In this document: positions 16,386 to 24,241 of the stretch, piece by piece
How the letters are laid out: every line of letters starts with the position of its first letter
Numbering within the stretch: position 1 is the first letter of the stretch
Assembly: GCF_015711605.1 (NCBI RefSeq)
Contig: NZ_JABTEZ010000001.1
Location: 834,001-898,000 of the forward strand
Reading direction: 5' to 3'
DNA length: 64,000 nt
DNA from: Planomonospora sp. ID67723
GTDB taxonomy: Bacteria; Actinomycetota; Actinomycetes; Streptosporangiales; Streptosporangiaceae
The notes under the pieces: generated by a model
What the model saw: only the letters and a program-made list of their open reading frames with translations
Told to the model about the DNA's origin: nothing
Database searches by the model: none
Position numbers and translations under genes: made by a program

Positions 16386-17116
16386 ACAAGATGATCCTGG
16401 TCGAGACCAAGCTGTTCCTCCGCGAACCGGGCGGGCCGATCTTCGCGATCCTGCTCCCGCTCGGGCTCCTGCTCGGCCTGGGGATGATCCCCTCCTTCCA
16501 GGAGGTCAGCCCGGAGCTGGGCGGCCAGCGGGTGATCGACAACCAGCTCCCCGCGATGATGATGATCCTCGCGGTGGTGACGATGGCGCTGAGCGTGCTG
16601 CCCGCCGCGCTGGCGGCCTACCGCGAGACCGGCGTGCTGCGCCGGATGTCCACCACTCCCGTCAGCCCGTTCCGGCTGCTGGTCGCCCAGCTGGTCATCA
16701 ACCTCGGGGTCGCGGTGATCGCCACGGTCCTGCTGATCGGCCTGGGCCACCTGCTCCACGACATTCCGCTGCCCAAGAGCCCGCTGGCCTTCGCAGGCGT
16801 GTTCCTGCTCGGCACCGCCTCGATGTTCGGCCTGGGCCTGCTGATCACCGCGCTGGCCCCCACCGCCAAGTCCGCGCCGGGCATCGGATCGGTGCTGATG
16901 TTCCCGCTGCTGTTCATCTCGGGCATGTGGATTCCCAGGGAACTGATGGCCGACGTGCTGCGGCGGATCGGCGACTTCCTGCCGATGGCCCCGTTCGCCC
17001 AGGCCGTACGGGACACCTGGGCCGGCAACCCGCCGCAGCTGCTGCACCTGGTGGTGATGGCGGCGACCCTGGCCGTCACCGGCACCCTGGCCGCCAAGCT
17101 GTTCCGCTGGCAGTGA
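16382..17116 (+). CDS. ABC-2 type exporter permease
   Basis: The 244-residue permease has about six membrane segments, including IFAILLPLGLLLGLGMIP, MMMILAVVTMALSVLPAALA, LLVAQLVINLGVAVIATVLLIG and VLMFPLLFISGMWIP. Its cytoplasmic loop YRETGVLRRMSTTPVSP is typical of ABC-2 transporters. It is coupled to the ATPase gene by ATGA and lies divergent from a DesK-type two-component system, a common pairing for envelope-stress or drug-efflux control. If the ATPase frameshift is real, the transporter is probably inactive. A strong hairpin follows. Confidence 0.9.
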   Translation: MNKMILVETKLFLREPGGPIFAILLPLGLLLGLGMIPSFQEVSPELGGQRVIDNQLPAMMMILAVVTMALSVLPAALAAYRETGVLRRMSTTPVSPFRLLVAQLVINLGVAVIATVLLIGLGHLLHDIPLPKSPLAFAGVFLLGTASMFGLGLLITALAPTAKSAPGIGSVLMFPLLFISGMWIPRELMADVLRRIGDFLPMAPFAQAVRDTWAGNPPQLLHLVVMAATLAVTGTLAAKLFRWQ

Positions 17117-17193
17117 CCCCCGGCGCGACCTCGGGTGAAGACCCCGGGACACCCCGGGCGGACATCCCGGCCCACCCGCTCGCCCACCGCCCC

Positions 17194-17223
17194 GGCCTGC
17201 CCGTTCCCCGGAACGGGCAGGCC
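17194..17223. terminator. Bidirectional hairpin between the permease and the DUF5685 gene
   Basis: A perfect 14-bp stem (GGCCTGCCCGTTCC and its complement) lies between the convergent permease and DUF5685 genes and can serve both. Confidence 0.65.
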
Positions 17224-17259
17224 GCTTCGTTGCGGGGTCCCCTCAGAAGAGGTCGAGGA

Positions 17260-18492
17260 TCAGCAGTCGCAGCCGCAGCCGTCGCAGCAGCCGCCCTCGC
17301 TGCAGCAGGAACACGTCTCGCAGCAGGACGAGCACGCGTCGCAGCACTGCCCGCAGGCGTCGCAGCCGCCGCAGTCCAGGCGCTCTCCGCAGGACTTGTA
17401 GCGGTCCTCGTCCCACGGGGGCCGGTAGAGCCCGCAGCTGCAGACCATGAAGCTGAGGGCGAAGCAGAGCCGGGGCCCGCAGCCGGGCTCCGGCCTCAGC
17501 CTCGGGTCGCGGGGCACGGTCTTCCCGGGGTCGCCTGCCGGCGGCGCCTCGGGGGAGCCGTTGCCCGGCGGGCCCGCGGTGGCCTCCCCGGCGGTGCCCC
17601 GGCCGTCCCCGGTGACCGGGCGGGCACAGGCCGCCGGAGACGGCTGGGCGAAGACGCGGTCCACCGAGCGGCGGACCTCCTTCACCAGCAGGGCCTTCAC
17701 CAGCCCCCGTTCCTGCAGGTCCAGGTCGGCCACGGCCAGCCGCAGGCCGAGCAGCGCGTCGTCGCAGAGGCGGCGGGCCTCGGCGAGACCGGTTCCGGTG
17801 GCGAGCAGCGGGTTGTAGGCCCCGGCCGCCCGGTCCGCCTCCAGGTCCTCCACCGCGTCCACCAGGTGGACGAGCCTGCCGAAGCAGCGCCCGGCCTCGG
17901 CCAGGAGCTCGGCGTTGTGCGGCTTGCCCGCGAGGACGGCGGTGTGCGCGAACGCCGCCGCGACCGCGTCCTCGGTCGGCCCGGTCAGCTCCAGCAGCGT
18001 CAGGCCGGACTCGGCCTCCAGGCGGGTCTGCCGCTCCACCGCCTCGGCCAGCACCCCGGGGTCGAACCCGACGGCGGCGGCCGTACGGACTCCTGACGAC
18101 TCCCAGCGTGCGGCCACCCGGCCCGCGAGGGCGGCGACCGGCCGCCGGGCGTAGATGCCGTCGCGGTCGGCGATGTGGTCGCGGACCTTGCCCGAGGCGA
18201 GGATCAGCGAGGTCGCCGCGGCCAGCCGCACCCCCTCGGCCCGGGCGCCGACCACCTCCGCGCCGGAGAAACCGCGCAGCGCGCACGGGGCGGCCCTGCG
18301 GCGCGGGGAGACGGCCGGGGACTGCGCCTCGGTCAGCACCGAGACCAGCAGCCCGTCGTAGTTGGTCACCAGCCGGGCCGCGTGACCGTGCTCGTCACGC
18401 AGTGCCAGGCAGAGCCCGCACAGGTGCGCCATCCACGCCGCGAACAGCCCTCCGCACATGCCGTGACGGCACGGCCGAACGATCCCGAACAT
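17260..18492 (-). CDS. DUF5685 family protein with Cys-rich tail
   Basis: The 410-residue protein starts MFGIVRPCRHGMCGG and continues MAHLCGLCLALRDEHGHAARLVTNYDG, the recognisable opening of DUF5685, whose N-terminal cysteines (RPC...HLCGLC) suggest metal binding. The helical middle contains FGRLVHLVDAVEDLEAD and AYNPLLA. The last 43 residues contain 17 cysteines in short spacings (CGGCDACGQCCDACSSCC, then CSCC, GGCCDGCGCDC), an extreme tail that could bind metals or an Fe-S cluster. It has no membrane segment or signal peptide. The function is unknown. The ATG at 18492 is chosen by family start; a GTG two codons earlier is possible. Confidence 0.85.
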   Translation of the reverse strand: MFGIVRPCRHGMCGGLFAAWMAHLCGLCLALRDEHGHAARLVTNYDGLLVSVLTEAQSPAVSPRRRAAPCALRGFSGAEVVGARAEGVRLAAATSLILASGKVRDHIADRDGIYARRPVAALAGRVAARWESSGVRTAAAVGFDPGVLAEAVERQTRLEAESGLTLLELTGPTEDAVAAAFAHTAVLAGKPHNAELLAEAGRCFGRLVHLVDAVEDLEADRAAGAYNPLLATGTGLAEARRLCDDALLGLRLAVADLDLQERGLVKALLVKEVRRSVDRVFAQPSPAACARPVTGDGRGTAGEATAGPPGNGSPEAPPAGDPGKTVPRDPRLRPEPGCGPRLCFALSFMVCSCGLYRPPWDEDRYKSCGERLDCGGCDACGQCCDACSSCCETCSCCSEGGCCDGCGCDC

Positions 18493-18533
18493 CTTCACTC
18501 CGCAGTCGCGCTCTACAAGTGCGGCAAAAAATC

Positions 18534-18569
18534 CCATATGTGGCTTAAGAATGACTTGCAGACCATATG
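18534..18569. repeat. Two CCATATG copies in an AT-rich promoter gap
   Basis: CCATATG occurs at 18534-18540 and 18563-18569, 29 bp apart, in a gap (18493-18688) that is clearly AT-richer than its surroundings and separates divergent genes. It may be an operator for the DUF5685 gene; nothing else supports this. Confidence 0.3.
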
Positions 18570-18688
18570 TCACCAGGCAATATGGCCGGGCCGGTCCCGC
18601 GAACGGTCACCGCCCCACCGGCCGTCCCCCTCCGGCCGCACCGGGTACGGCGGGCCGCAGCCGGTGCGGCCGTGGCACGCTGGGAGTC

Positions 18689-19429
18689 ATGCTGACCCTG
18701 GCGCACATGAGCGACATCCACATCGACGGCACTCGCAGCATCGAGCGGACCCGCGCCGTCATGCGGCACCTGACGGCCATGCCCGGCCCGCTGGACGCCG
18801 TCATCGTGACCGGTGACATCGCCGACCACGGCGCGGCCGGAGAGTACGAGACCGCACGCGAGCTGCTGGCGTCCGGCCTGCCGACGATCGTGTGCCCCGG
18901 CAACCACGACGACCGCCAGACCTTCCGGAAGGTCCTCCTCGGCGAGGACGGGGGCGGCGACGGCCCGGTCAACCAGGTCCTGCGGCTCGACGGGCTCACC
19001 GTCGCCCTGTGCGACTCCAGCGTCCCCGGACGGCCGGAGGGCTTCCTGGAGGACGAGACGCTCGCCTGGCTGGACGCCGTGCTCGCCGAGTCGCCCACCA
19101 CCCCGGCCGTCGTCGGCATGCACCACCCGGCCGCCCCCCTGGGCATCCCGTACGTCGACGGGATCGGGCTGCGCGAGCCCGGCCGGCTGGCCGAGGTGCT
19201 GCGCCGCCACCCCCGGGTCGTCGCCGTGCTCGCCGGGCATGCCCACACCCCGGCGAGCACCCGGTTCGCGGGCCTTCCCCTGCTCGTCGCCCCCGGCGTC
19301 ATCAACACCGCGCTCGTACCCGCCGAGACCGCCGCACGGGTCCCGGTCGACCTCGGCATGCCGCCGCAGTTCGCCCTGCACGTCCTCGACGGCGACCACC
19401 TCGCCACCCACATCCGCCCGGTGGTCTGA
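18689..19429 (+). CDS. Calcineurin-like metallophosphoesterase
   Basis: The 246-residue enzyme has all metal-site motifs of the class III cyclic-nucleotide phosphodiesterase-like group: DIHID (D-x-H), GDIADHG (GD), GNHD, and the C-terminal GMHHP and GHAHTPA. The layout and length match CpdA-type phosphodiesterases, so cyclic nucleotide or another phosphodiester may be its substrate; specificity cannot be read from sequence. Start is the ATG at 18689 in MLTLAHMSDIHIDG. Confidence 0.9.
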   Translation: MLTLAHMSDIHIDGTRSIERTRAVMRHLTAMPGPLDAVIVTGDIADHGAAGEYETARELLASGLPTIVCPGNHDDRQTFRKVLLGEDGGGDGPVNQVLRLDGLTVALCDSSVPGRPEGFLEDETLAWLDAVLAESPTTPAVVGMHHPAAPLGIPYVDGIGLREPGRLAEVLRRHPRVVAVLAGHAHTPASTRFAGLPLLVAPGVINTALVPAETAARVPVDLGMPPQFALHVLDGDHLATHIRPVV

Positions 19430-19555
19430 GGCGGGTCCCCCGGCGGCCCGGTCGGTGAACGGGGCCGCCGCGGCGCCCGGAGCCCTCGATGGCGTCCGGC
19501 TGGTCCTCGTGGAAGGCGCGTGCCCGCCGGTCCTCCCGCCCCGGACACCGGACGG

Positions 19556-22414
19556 TCAGTGCGTGGCCATGTCGACGAAGCGGCTGTAGTGGCCCTGGAA
19601 GGCCACGGTCACCGTGGCGGTGGGGCCGTTACGGTGCTTGGCCACGATCAGGTCGGCTTCTCCGGCGCGGGGGGACTCGCGTTCGTACGCGTCTTCTCGA
19701 TGGAGAAGGATGACCATGTCGGCATCCTGCTCGATAGATCCACTTTCGCGAAGGTCGCTAACCATGGGCCTTTTGTCCGTTCGCTGCTCCGGACCACGGT
19801 TGAGCTGGGAGATCGCGATGACCGGGACCTCGAGTTCCTTGGCGAGCAGCTTGATCGCCCGGGAGATCTCGGAGACCTCGTTCTGACGGCTCTCGGTCTT
19901 CTTCGGCGAGGACATCAGCTGGAGGTAGTCGATGATGACGAAGCGCAGGTCGTGCCGTTGCTTCAGGCGGCGGCACTTGGCCCGGATCTCCATCATCGAC
20001 ATGTTCGGCGAGTCGTCGATGTAGAGCGGCGCCTCGGCCACCTCGCCCATCCGCCGGGCCAGCTTGGCCCAGTCCTCATCGGTCAGCGAACCCGAGCGCA
20101 TGGAGTGCAGCGCCACCCTGGCCTCGGCGGAGAGCAGTCGCATCGTGATCTCATTTCTGGACATTTCCAGCGAGAACACGACAGTCGTCATACCGTGCTT
20201 GATCGCGGCGGACCGCGCGAAGTCCAAACCGAGCGTGCTGTTGTGGGTGGGGATGCACGCCCTGCTCGCAAGGTACATGTGGTCGGCGTTATCGACCTCG
20301 ACACAGCGCACCGGCACCGAGGGAACGGGCCGCACGTCCACGATGTACCGGACGAGGCTTGTCGGATGCGCTCGGCTCACCTGGCGGTCAGCCTTGCGGG
20401 TCAGCCGGAACACCTTCTCCGCCGCAGTAAAGTTGATCATGTAGCAGGTGGAGGAGTCAGCCCTCCTGCCCTTGACCTCTCTCGTCCTCATGGTCGCCCG
20501 GTACCCCAGGCTCAGAACGAGCTCCAGGGCATCTTCGGCGAGCCTCCGGTTCGTGACGGCGAACTGGATCTGACCGTTCTTGCTCACATAGCCGTCGGTG
20601 TCCAGCAGCCCGGCCAGCAGCGCCCTCCGCTGCTCCTCGGAGGCGCGCAGATAGCTACGCGGAATGTGCTTGTCGCCGAGCACCCCCAGGGAGCGCAGGA
20701 CCGCCTGTACGGTGCCGTGATGGTCCCGGCACGCCTGACACTGCCGCAGACCGCTGGACGGGCCGCCGCAGTCAGAGCACGTGGGCGCCGGGACCGGATC
20801 CGATACGAAGCGGGCTTTCCCGCCGCAGGACTGGCCGCAGGTGCGCACCTGCGACGTCCGGGGCGTGAAGGACTCTCCGCAGACGACGCAGGAACGCGGC
20901 GCCACGGGCTCTGGATCCGGGAACCGGATCGAATAGGAGATCTCGGCGGCCGTGCGGGTGACCCGGAGTCCTTCTGCCTCGATCGCGGAGACGATCTCCT
21001 GATCGACCGTCGTGAAGCGGGCGCCGTCACTGTGGCCATCTCCCAGCCAGACGCCCAGGACGTACGGCGGCAGCGGCAGATCCTGCTCGTCCAGGCAGAA
21101 CGGCGCCGCGACGGTGACCGCGTGGTTCGGCCGCCCGTCCGCCGTGGTGCAACGCAGCGTGGCGGCGATTTCCTCAGTGGTGACGACGTCCTCGTGCACC
21201 GCAGTCGTGGCGGCGTTCCTCGGCTGGATCACCCGGGCGTACAGCGCCTCGGAGAGGCGCCTGCGCGAATATGCCGGCGTGTTCCAGACATAGCTCCGCG
21301 CCGGGCCGGTGACGGTCCGGGGAACCTTCCCTGCGGGTCCGATCTCCTTGCCCACGGTGTGGAGAACGTGGCGGAACTCCTCCCCCACGATAGCGAGGGC
21401 TTCACGATGCGTGACGAGCCCGTCGGACTCCGCCTGCGACGCCTCATAGGCGTTCCTGACGCGTTCGACCGACTCGACGGGCCAGTGGAGGGACCGGCCG
21501 ACACCCGCCTTCTGGCGGCGGCTCGCCCGCGTGGTCGTCCGCCACCGGTGCTGCGCGTCGGCGACGATCACCGTCCCGTCGCTGAACTCCACCTCGTAGC
21601 AGGGACGCCCGTGCATCACGTCGGTCGCCGCGACCACCCGGGTGGGCTTGCCGTCCGCACCGATCAGGAGGTCTCCCACCGCGACCTCTCCCATGGTCGT
21701 CCATCCGGCGGGAGTGGGAAGGAGTGTGTCGAGCGCGAGAGCCTTGCCGATCGCCGGGCGCGCGGCCACGACGATCATCTGGCCGGGGTGGAGGCCGTTG
21801 GTGAGGGCGTCGAGATCCTGGAAGCCGGTGGGGACGCCGACCATCTGGCCGCTCCGGCCGCCGATGGCCTCCAGCTCGTCGAGGGCACCCGGCATGATCT
21901 CGGACAGCGCGGCGTAGTCTTCGGAGGTCCGGCGCTCGGTGACCTTGTAGATCTCGGCCTGAGCGCGGTCGACGAGGTCGTCGACCTCCTCGTCCTGCCC
22001 GCCGTAGCCGAAGGAGACGATGCGGGTGCCGGCCTCGATGAGGCGGCGGAGGATGGCCTGCTCGCGGACGATGCGGGCGTAGTAGCCGGCGTTGGCGGCG
22101 GTGGGCACGACGGCGGTCAGCGTGTGGAGGTAGGCGCCGCCGCCGACCCGGGTGACCTCGCCGCGCTTTTGCAGCTCGTCGAAGACGGTGACGGCGTCGG
22201 CGGGGTCGCCGCGGCCGTAGAGCTCGGTGATGATGTCGAAGACGATCTGGTGGGCGGGGCGGTAGAAGTCGTCGGACCGCACGATCTCGACGACGTCGGC
22301 GATGGCATCCTTGGACAGGAGCATGCCGCCGAGAACGGACTGCTCGGCCTCGATGTTGTTCGGCGGCGTACGCTCGAACCCCGACTCGAAGACCGGTGGC
22401 TCCGCAAGGCTCAC
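19556..22414 (-). CDS. dnaB: Replicative DNA helicase DnaB with intein
   Basis: The 952-codon gene encodes the replication-fork helicase split by an in-frame intein. Residues 1-224 are the N-terminal and linker domains plus the P-loop up to AARPAIGK. Residues 225-725 are the intein. Residues 726-952 resume with STLGLDFARS, Walker B (FVIIDYLQLMSS), the arginine-bearing SQLNRGPEQR and the C-terminal strand. Spliced DnaB would be 451 residues, the normal length, with the P-loop restored as GKST. The GTG at 22414 (VSLAEPPVFESGFERTPP) follows AAAGGGGG. Splicing is needed for viability unless another dnaB exists. The upstream gap carries a DnaA-box cluster. Confidence 0.97.
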   Translation of the reverse strand: MSLAEPPVFESGFERTPPNNIEAEQSVLGGMLLSKDAIADVVEIVRSDDFYRPAHQIVFDIITELYGRGDPADAVTVFDELQKRGEVTRVGGGAYLHTLTAVVPTAANAGYYARIVREQAILRRLIEAGTRIVSFGYGGQDEEVDDLVDRAQAEIYKVTERRTSEDYAALSEIMPGALDELEAIGGRSGQMVGVPTGFQDLDALTNGLHPGQMIVVAARPAIGKALALDTLLPTPAGWTTMGEVAVGDLLIGADGKPTRVVAATDVMHGRPCYEVEFSDGTVIVADAQHRWRTTTRASRRQKAGVGRSLHWPVESVERVRNAYEASQAESDGLVTHREALAIVGEEFRHVLHTVGKEIGPAGKVPRTVTGPARSYVWNTPAYSRRRLSEALYARVIQPRNAATTAVHEDVVTTEEIAATLRCTTADGRPNHAVTVAAPFCLDEQDLPLPPYVLGVWLGDGHSDGARFTTVDQEIVSAIEAEGLRVTRTAAEISYSIRFPDPEPVAPRSCVVCGESFTPRTSQVRTCGQSCGGKARFVSDPVPAPTCSDCGGPSSGLRQCQACRDHHGTVQAVLRSLGVLGDKHIPRSYLRASEEQRRALLAGLLDTDGYVSKNGQIQFAVTNRRLAEDALELVLSLGYRATMRTREVKGRRADSSTCYMINFTAAEKVFRLTRKADRQVSRAHPTSLVRYIVDVRPVPSVPVRCVEVDNADHMYLASRACIPTHNSTLGLDFARSAAIKHGMTTVVFSLEMSRNEITMRLLSAEARVALHSMRSGSLTDEDWAKLARRMGEVAEAPLYIDDSPNMSMMEIRAKCRRLKQRHDLRFVIIDYLQLMSSPKKTESRQNEVSEISRAIKLLAKELEVPVIAISQLNRGPEQRTDKRPMVSDLRESGSIEQDADMVILLHREDAYERESPRAGEADLIVAKHRNGPTATVTVAFQGHYSRFVDMATH
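20240..21742 (-). mobile_element. Class 3 intein with LAGLIDADG endonuclease in dnaB
   Basis: This is a 501-residue insertion (protein residues 225-725) between Lys and Ser of the Walker A motif. The first residue is Ala rather than Cys or Ser. The class 3 triplet is visible: His289 and Trp291 in block B (AQHRW), Cys704 in block F (PVRCVEV), and Thr723-His724-Asn725 in block G, followed by Ser+1. Known class 3 inteins attack the N-junction directly with the block F Cys. Two LAGLIDADG helices (PYVLGVWLGDGHSDG, LLAGLLDTDGYVS) mark a homing endonuclease. Between them lie eight cysteines in two CxxC pairs-of-pairs (509/512/526/530 and 546/549/559/562), probably zinc modules for DNA recognition. 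Confidence 0.93.
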
Positions 22415-22519
22415 CGCACACCCCCTTTCGTCGCGGTCCTGCCATCCCCAGTTGTAGCCGACCGGTACGACAGTCTCGTCCCTCCCCGAAGCAGTGGCAA
22501 CGCGGCCTGTCGACAGGGC

Positions 22520-22647
22520 TGTGGATAACATGTGGACTTCCCGGCCAAGGGTGTGGGCAGCCTGGGGACAGACCTGTGGATAATAGTTATCCACAGGGCG
22601 ACACGCCGTTCTGATCAGGGAAAACTTAATCCACTGCCTGTGGAGAA
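22520..22647. promoter_or_regulatory. DnaA-box cluster upstream of dnaB
   Basis: The 408-bp gap 22415-22822 between dnaB and the divergent MATE gene carries three perfect 9-mers: TGTGGATAA at 22520-22528 and 22575-22583, and TTATCCACA at 22587-22595. The last two form a palindrome with a 3-bp centre. Weaker matches are TGTGGACTT (22531-22539) and TGTGGAGAA (22639-22647). It may be an autonomous control site for dnaB expression or a DnaA-titration site. The usual oriC neighbours dnaA and dnaN are absent. Confidence 0.75.
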
Positions 22648-22822
22648 AAGAAAGTCGGGGTGACACGCCGATACCGCTTCCGTATGGCGCGCCGGCCTGC
22701 CGGCTCCCCCCTGCCGTGTCCGTCCACATCCCGTCGGGCCGGCGTCTCGCATCCGGCCGGCCGTGGCCGGCGCCTCCCTCCCCTGGGGGAACGCATCGGA
22801 GCGTAAGAGACACAATTGATCT

Positions 22823-24124
22823 GTGCCTCTTACCCCCCGCGCCCGCGACCGTCAGATCCTCAGGCTGGCCGTCCCCGCCTTCGGAGCCCTGGTCGCCGAG
22901 CCGCTGTTCCTCCTGACGGACACCGTCATCGTCAGCCACCTGCCCGCGCCCGCGCTCGGCGCGCTCGGGGTCGCGAGCACGGTGCTGAGCGCCCTGGTCG
23001 GCCTGTGCGTGTTCCTCGCCTACGGGACCACCGCGGCCGTCGCCCGGCAGATCGGCGCGGGTGACACCCGGCAGGCGGTCCGGCAGGGGGTGGACGGCCT
23101 CTGGCTGGCCGCCGGGGTCGGGGCGGCGATCATCGTGGTGGTGTGGCCGCTGGCGCCGTACCTCGTCCAGCTGCTCGGCGCGGAGGGCGAGCTGGCCCGG
23201 CAGGCGGTGACGTACCTGCGGATCAGCCTGCTGGGCGTGCCTTCGATGCTGCTGGTCCTGGCCGGGACGGGGGTGCTGCGCGGGATGCAGGACACCCTGA
23301 CGCCGCTGCTGGTCTCCGTCGGGTCGTTCGTGCTCAACGCGCTGCTCAACGCCGTTTTCGTGCTGGGACTCGGCTGGGGGCTCGCGGGCTCGGCCTGGGG
23401 CACCGTCCTGGCCCAGACCTTCGCCGCCGGGGTCTACCTGGCCATGATGCTCATCCGCCACCGGGCGCCGTTCCGCCCCGATCTGGCGGGGATCAGGTCC
23501 GCCGGATCGGCCGGGATCGGACTGGTCGTCCGCACGGTGTGCCTGCAGGCCGTACTGATCATCGCGACGGCCGTCGCCACCCGGATGGGGGAGCGCCAGA
23601 TCGAGGCGCACACGATCGCCATCAGGATCTGGATCCTGCTGGCCTTCGCCCTGGACGCGATCGCCATCGCCGGGCAGGCGATCACCGGTCACGCCCTGGG
23701 CGCCGGCGACGTGGCGGAGGTCCGGGCCGCGACCCGGCGGATGGTGGTGTGGGGCGCCGGCTGCGGGGTGGTTCTGGGCCTGCTGGTGCTCGCGGCCCGG
23801 CCGTTCCTGCCCGGCCTGTTCGACGCGGAGGCGGTGGTCGCCGGGGAGCTGTCCGCCCTGCTCTGGGTGGTGGCGGTCCTGCAGCCGGTCGCCGGGGTGG
23901 TGTTCGTCCTGGACGGGGTGCTGATCGGCGCCGGGGACCAGGCCTACCTCGCCCGCGCGGGGATGTGGACGACGCTCGCCTACCTGCCCGCGGTGCTGAC
24001 GGTGGTCGTCGCCGGCGGCGGTCTCGTCGCGCTCTGGGGGGCGCTGGGGCTGTGGATGGTCGCCCGGCTGGTGACCCTGGGACTGCGCGCGAGAGGCGGC
24101 AACTGGTTGGTGACCGGTGCGTGA
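22823..24124 (+). CDS. MATE-family efflux transporter (DinF-like)
   Basis: The 433-residue polytopic protein has about twelve membrane segments and the paired MATE repeats: ILRLAVPAFGALVAEPLFLLTDTVIVSHL at the start of the first half, and a matching second half from about residue 230. It exports drugs or cationic compounds using an ion gradient; the substrate is unknown. The GTG start at 22823 (VPLTPRARDRQIL) has no clear ribosome site. It is divergent from dnaB across the DnaA-box region, as in other actinomycetes. Confidence 0.93.
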   Translation: MPLTPRARDRQILRLAVPAFGALVAEPLFLLTDTVIVSHLPAPALGALGVASTVLSALVGLCVFLAYGTTAAVARQIGAGDTRQAVRQGVDGLWLAAGVGAAIIVVVWPLAPYLVQLLGAEGELARQAVTYLRISLLGVPSMLLVLAGTGVLRGMQDTLTPLLVSVGSFVLNALLNAVFVLGLGWGLAGSAWGTVLAQTFAAGVYLAMMLIRHRAPFRPDLAGIRSAGSAGIGLVVRTVCLQAVLIIATAVATRMGERQIEAHTIAIRIWILLAFALDAIAIAGQAITGHALGAGDVAEVRAATRRMVVWGAGCGVVLGLLVLAARPFLPGLFDAEAVVAGELSALLWVVAVLQPVAGVVFVLDGVLIGAGDQAYLARAGMWTTLAYLPAVLTVVVAGGGLVALWGALGLWMVARLVTLGLRARGGNWLVTGA

Positions 24125-24167
24125 CCTGGAGGTGTCCACCACGTAATCACCTACCCCTTGTTAGGGC

Positions 24168-24217
24168 GGGACCCTCTGCGGCACTGTGAATCGGGTCCCG
24201 GCAACAAGGATGTTGCC
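24168..24217 (+). promoter_or_regulatory. Two-hairpin leader before the APC permease
   Basis: GGGACCC (24168-24174) pairs with GGGTCCC (24193-24199). It is directly followed by GGCAAC-AAGGAT-GTTGCC (24200-24217). The pair lies between the MATE stop and the permease start. It could be a MATE terminator or an attenuator/ligand-binding leader. It fits no riboswitch consensus that I can name. Confidence 0.4.
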
Positions 24218-24241
24218 CTCCCCAGCAGGATTGGCCATACC

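Noticed and set aside
19520-22528. Long plus-strand ORF (about 1000 codons) opposite dnaB
   Set aside because: It is the antisense frame of dnaB and its intein, with His/Arg/Gly-rich low-complexity translation and no recognisable motifs.
22415-22822. Chromosomal origin oriC
   Set aside because: DnaA boxes are present, but few, and dnaA, dnaN, recF and a clear AT-rich unwinding stretch are absent. Promoter control or titration is more likely.
24125-24241. Named riboswitch (guanidine or c-di-AMP type)
   Set aside because: The conserved cores of these classes are not visible; only two simple stems are.
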